Assembly (NCBI GenBank): GCA_024279255.1
Contig: JAJRRT010000104.1
Span: forward strand, 40,436 to 104,435
Length of the DNA stretch: 64,000 nucleotides
Direction: 5' to 3'
Origin: Deltaproteobacteria bacterium
Lineage (GTDB): Bacteria > Desulfobacterota > Desulfuromonadia > Desulfuromonadales > Geopsychrobacteraceae
The stretch's first letter is position 1; each line of letters starts with the position of its first letter. Under the pieces are notes generated by a model. It made no database searches, was not told where the DNA came from, and saw only the letters and a program-made list of their open reading frames with translations. Position numbers and translations under genes: made by a program. This document shows, in pieces, positions 62,825 through 64,000 of the stretch.

Positions 62825-63759
62825 AACGCCACCTCACGAAGCCGTTTACCCAGGTCGATTTTCTGATGACACTCTGCCGTTTCACCATCAAACAGGTGAA
62901 CACATCCCTCATCAACAAGATGCTGTAAGAATCGCGAGAATTTATTTTGTCCCTTTAAAGGATGCGGCGCGAGAATTTCTATATTTGAGCATCCGTAGCT
63001 GACCGCTTCGCTGATCATAGAACTGGAATCTGCTGTTAAAAATACGTATTCACTGAGCTGGAGAAAATCGGGAATCGGATTGATCGGTTCTAGAGAATAG
63101 AGAATCGCACGTGTAAACGGGAATTCGCCCAAAACTTTTTCAAGTTCGGGAGGCGTACGCCGAGAGCTTGTGACCAGAATTTTATGCTCGGGGAACAGGG
63201 TGAAGATCGTCGCCACTTGTTGCCGCAACCGATCCTTATCAAGGGTGACATGCTTACTGTTGCCACCAACTATAAGCGACACATAACGATCACCGGGGAT
63301 TGCCGTAACCAGGCCTTGCGGCTCAACATAAGAGAGGTTGATCGGCAAGCTTATAATGTTCGGACTAACGGGTGGGCTATCATGTTCCTGAGCGACAATC
63401 AGATCAAAATTGTAGCGATAACCGCGCGGCAACATAATGGCAACAGACTTGGCACCAATCTTCTGAGCAAGAATTTTATTGGCAAAATATGTTTCAGATC
63501 CTGCCGAAACAACAGCGTCAAACTCACCCTCAATACTATCGACATGAAATAGGCTGTTCATTCGCAAACCACAACGATCTATCAGGTAAGAGAATGCTTT
63601 GGCAACTCGACTGCGGAAAGACACAGCGCAGACGTTAAAGTCATATCCCAAAGAACGCGCAAAAGCCAAAGACTGATTCAGGTGCCCCGGCTTACCGTCG
63701 CTGAGGATCAGCAGACGTTTTTTTTCTACATCAACCAAATCAATACGACTCGGCTTCAT
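62821..63759 (-). CDS. ELM1-like protein (GT-B fold)
   Basis: A 312-residue protein of the mitochondrial-fission ELM1 family, common near LPS genes in bacteria and thought to be a GT-B glycosyltransferase. Motifs: LLILSDGKPGHLNQSLAFARSL at the N terminus, VSAGSETYFANKILAQ, and FLTADSSSMISEAVSYG with Asp/Ser/Glu pattern. It overlaps the Trm112-like gene by 20 bases and the GT4 gene by 4. Function not established. Confidence 0.8.
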   Translation of the reverse strand: MKPSRIDLVDVEKKRLLILSDGKPGHLNQSLAFARSLGYDFNVCAVSFRSRVAKAFSYLIDRCGLRMNSLFHVDSIEGEFDAVVSAGSETYFANKILAQKIGAKSVAIMLPRGYRYNFDLIVAQEHDSPPVSPNIISLPINLSYVEPQGLVTAIPGDRYVSLIVGGNSKHVTLDKDRLRQQVATIFTLFPEHKILVTSSRRTPPELEKVLGEFPFTRAILYSLEPINPIPDFLQLSEYVFLTADSSSMISEAVSYGCSNIEILAPHPLKGQNKFSRFLQHLVDEGCVHLFDGETAECHQKIDLGKRLREVAL

Positions 63760-63904
63760 CAAGCAGCATCACAGGAATGCCATCACGTACAGGATACTCC
63801 AAGTGGCAATGCCCACATCGCAGTGTGCTGTTTTTATGCGGCTCAACCGGTTTCTTACACTTTGGACAGGCAAGAATGTTGAGAAGTTCTGCACTGATCT
63901 TCAT
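63740..63904 (-). CDS. Trm112-like small zinc protein (YcaR family)
   Basis: A 54-residue protein: MKISAELLNILACPKCKKP at the start, CGHCHLEYPVRDGIPVMLL at the end. CPKC and CGHC are the zinc ligands. YcaR sits between lpxK and kdsB in E. coli, and here follows a probable lpxK end with an ATGA overlap. GGGGG SD before the ATG. Confidence 0.88.
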   Translation of the reverse strand: MKISAELLNILACPKCKKPVEPHKNSTLRCGHCHLEYPVRDGIPVMLLDEAESY

Positions 63905-64000
63905 TTAACCCCCTTGAGAAAAGCTTGCAGCGTTCGCTGAAAGCCGCCTTCATTTTCAAAATTAACAGCAACTGGAACCTGCAGACAAATAGTTGAGAAT
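63901..64000 (-). CDS. lpxK: Probable lpxK (tetraacyldisaccharide 4'-kinase), C-terminal end only
   Basis: The window's edge cuts this gene; only its last 32 codons remain, including STICLQVPVAVNFE and FQRTLQAFLKG before the stop. The pattern fits the hydrophobic C-terminal part of LpxK, and LpxK followed by a YcaR/Trm112 gene is a conserved order. Too short to be sure. Confidence 0.45.
   Translation of the reverse strand, partial: FSTICLQVPVAVNFENEGGFQRTLQAFLKGVK

Noticed and set aside
1..64000. Search for tRNA, rRNA, CRISPR, transposase or integrase
   Set aside because: None was found by eye on either strand; short T-loop-like matches were inside coding genes.

Overview
The window looks like chromosome from a Gram-negative member of the Desulfuromonadia (Geobacter / Desulfuromonas / Pelobacter relatives). 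The indications are the gene order yicC-gmk-rpoZ-rel-ridA, a DHH-CBS-tRNA nucleotidyltransferase fusion, a DUF512 protein, pyrK-pyrD of the NAD-linked dihydroorotate dehydrogenase, and LPS core/lipid A genes. This is inferred from protein families and gene order; no 16S or phylogeny was available. Nearly all genes are on the minus strand. I saw no tRNA, rRNA, CRISPR array, transposase or phage gene.

Positions 1-28,900 are mostly housekeeping. In order they hold: rph (cut by the window edge) and a cell-wall amidase; a DHH phosphoesterase, a LOG-like protein, the copper ATPase copA and a DUF512 Fe-S protein; hfq, miaA and a mutL broken by a one-base homopolymer frameshift; an ExeA-type ATPase and a long TPR protein; rluB-scpB-scpA, an M50 membrane protease and the DHH-CBS-nucleotidyltransferase; pyrD-pyrK-rimI; then on the plus strand purM-purN-DUF523 and rpmB. 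The block ends with the minus-strand operon yicC-gmk-rpoZ-rel-ridA, where rel keeps its ppGpp synthetase motifs but has lost key hydrolase residues.

Positions 28,870-64,000 are one long surface-polysaccharide region. Its parts are: an initiation module (4,6-dehydratase, short-chain epimerase/reductase, PglC-type phosphoglycosyl transferase); an AT-rich O-unit block (glycosyltransferases, methyltransferase, Wzy-like polymerase, capsule-type protein, LicD-like protein); an unusual five-gene unit of class V aminotransferase, two cysteine-rich DUF2284 paralogues, a LicC-like nucleotidyltransferase and LicD; a Wzx flippase; a complete pseudaminic acid pathway (pseB-C-F-GH-I, with G and H fused); a Wzz-like chain-length protein; a nucleotide-sugar epimerase; a ComEA-like secreted protein; the dTDP-L-rhamnose set rfbBDAC; and LPS core genes (WaaE-like transferase, two more glycosyltransferases, WaaL-like ligase, methyltransferase, ELM1-like protein, Trm112-like protein and the end of a probable lpxK).

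Together the second half encodes a Wzx/Wzy-type O-antigen that probably contains QuiNAc-like, pseudaminic acid and rhamnose residues. The aminotransferase/DUF2284/LicC/DUF2284/LicD unit is the best candidate for an undescribed system: it looks like a pathway making a CDP-activated amino compound and transferring it to the glycan, with two putative metal or Fe-S proteins of unknown role. Other points for follow-up are the mutL frameshift, the degenerate Rel hydrolase site, an intergenic repeat shared by two loci, and a partial JUMPstart/ops-like element ahead of pseB.
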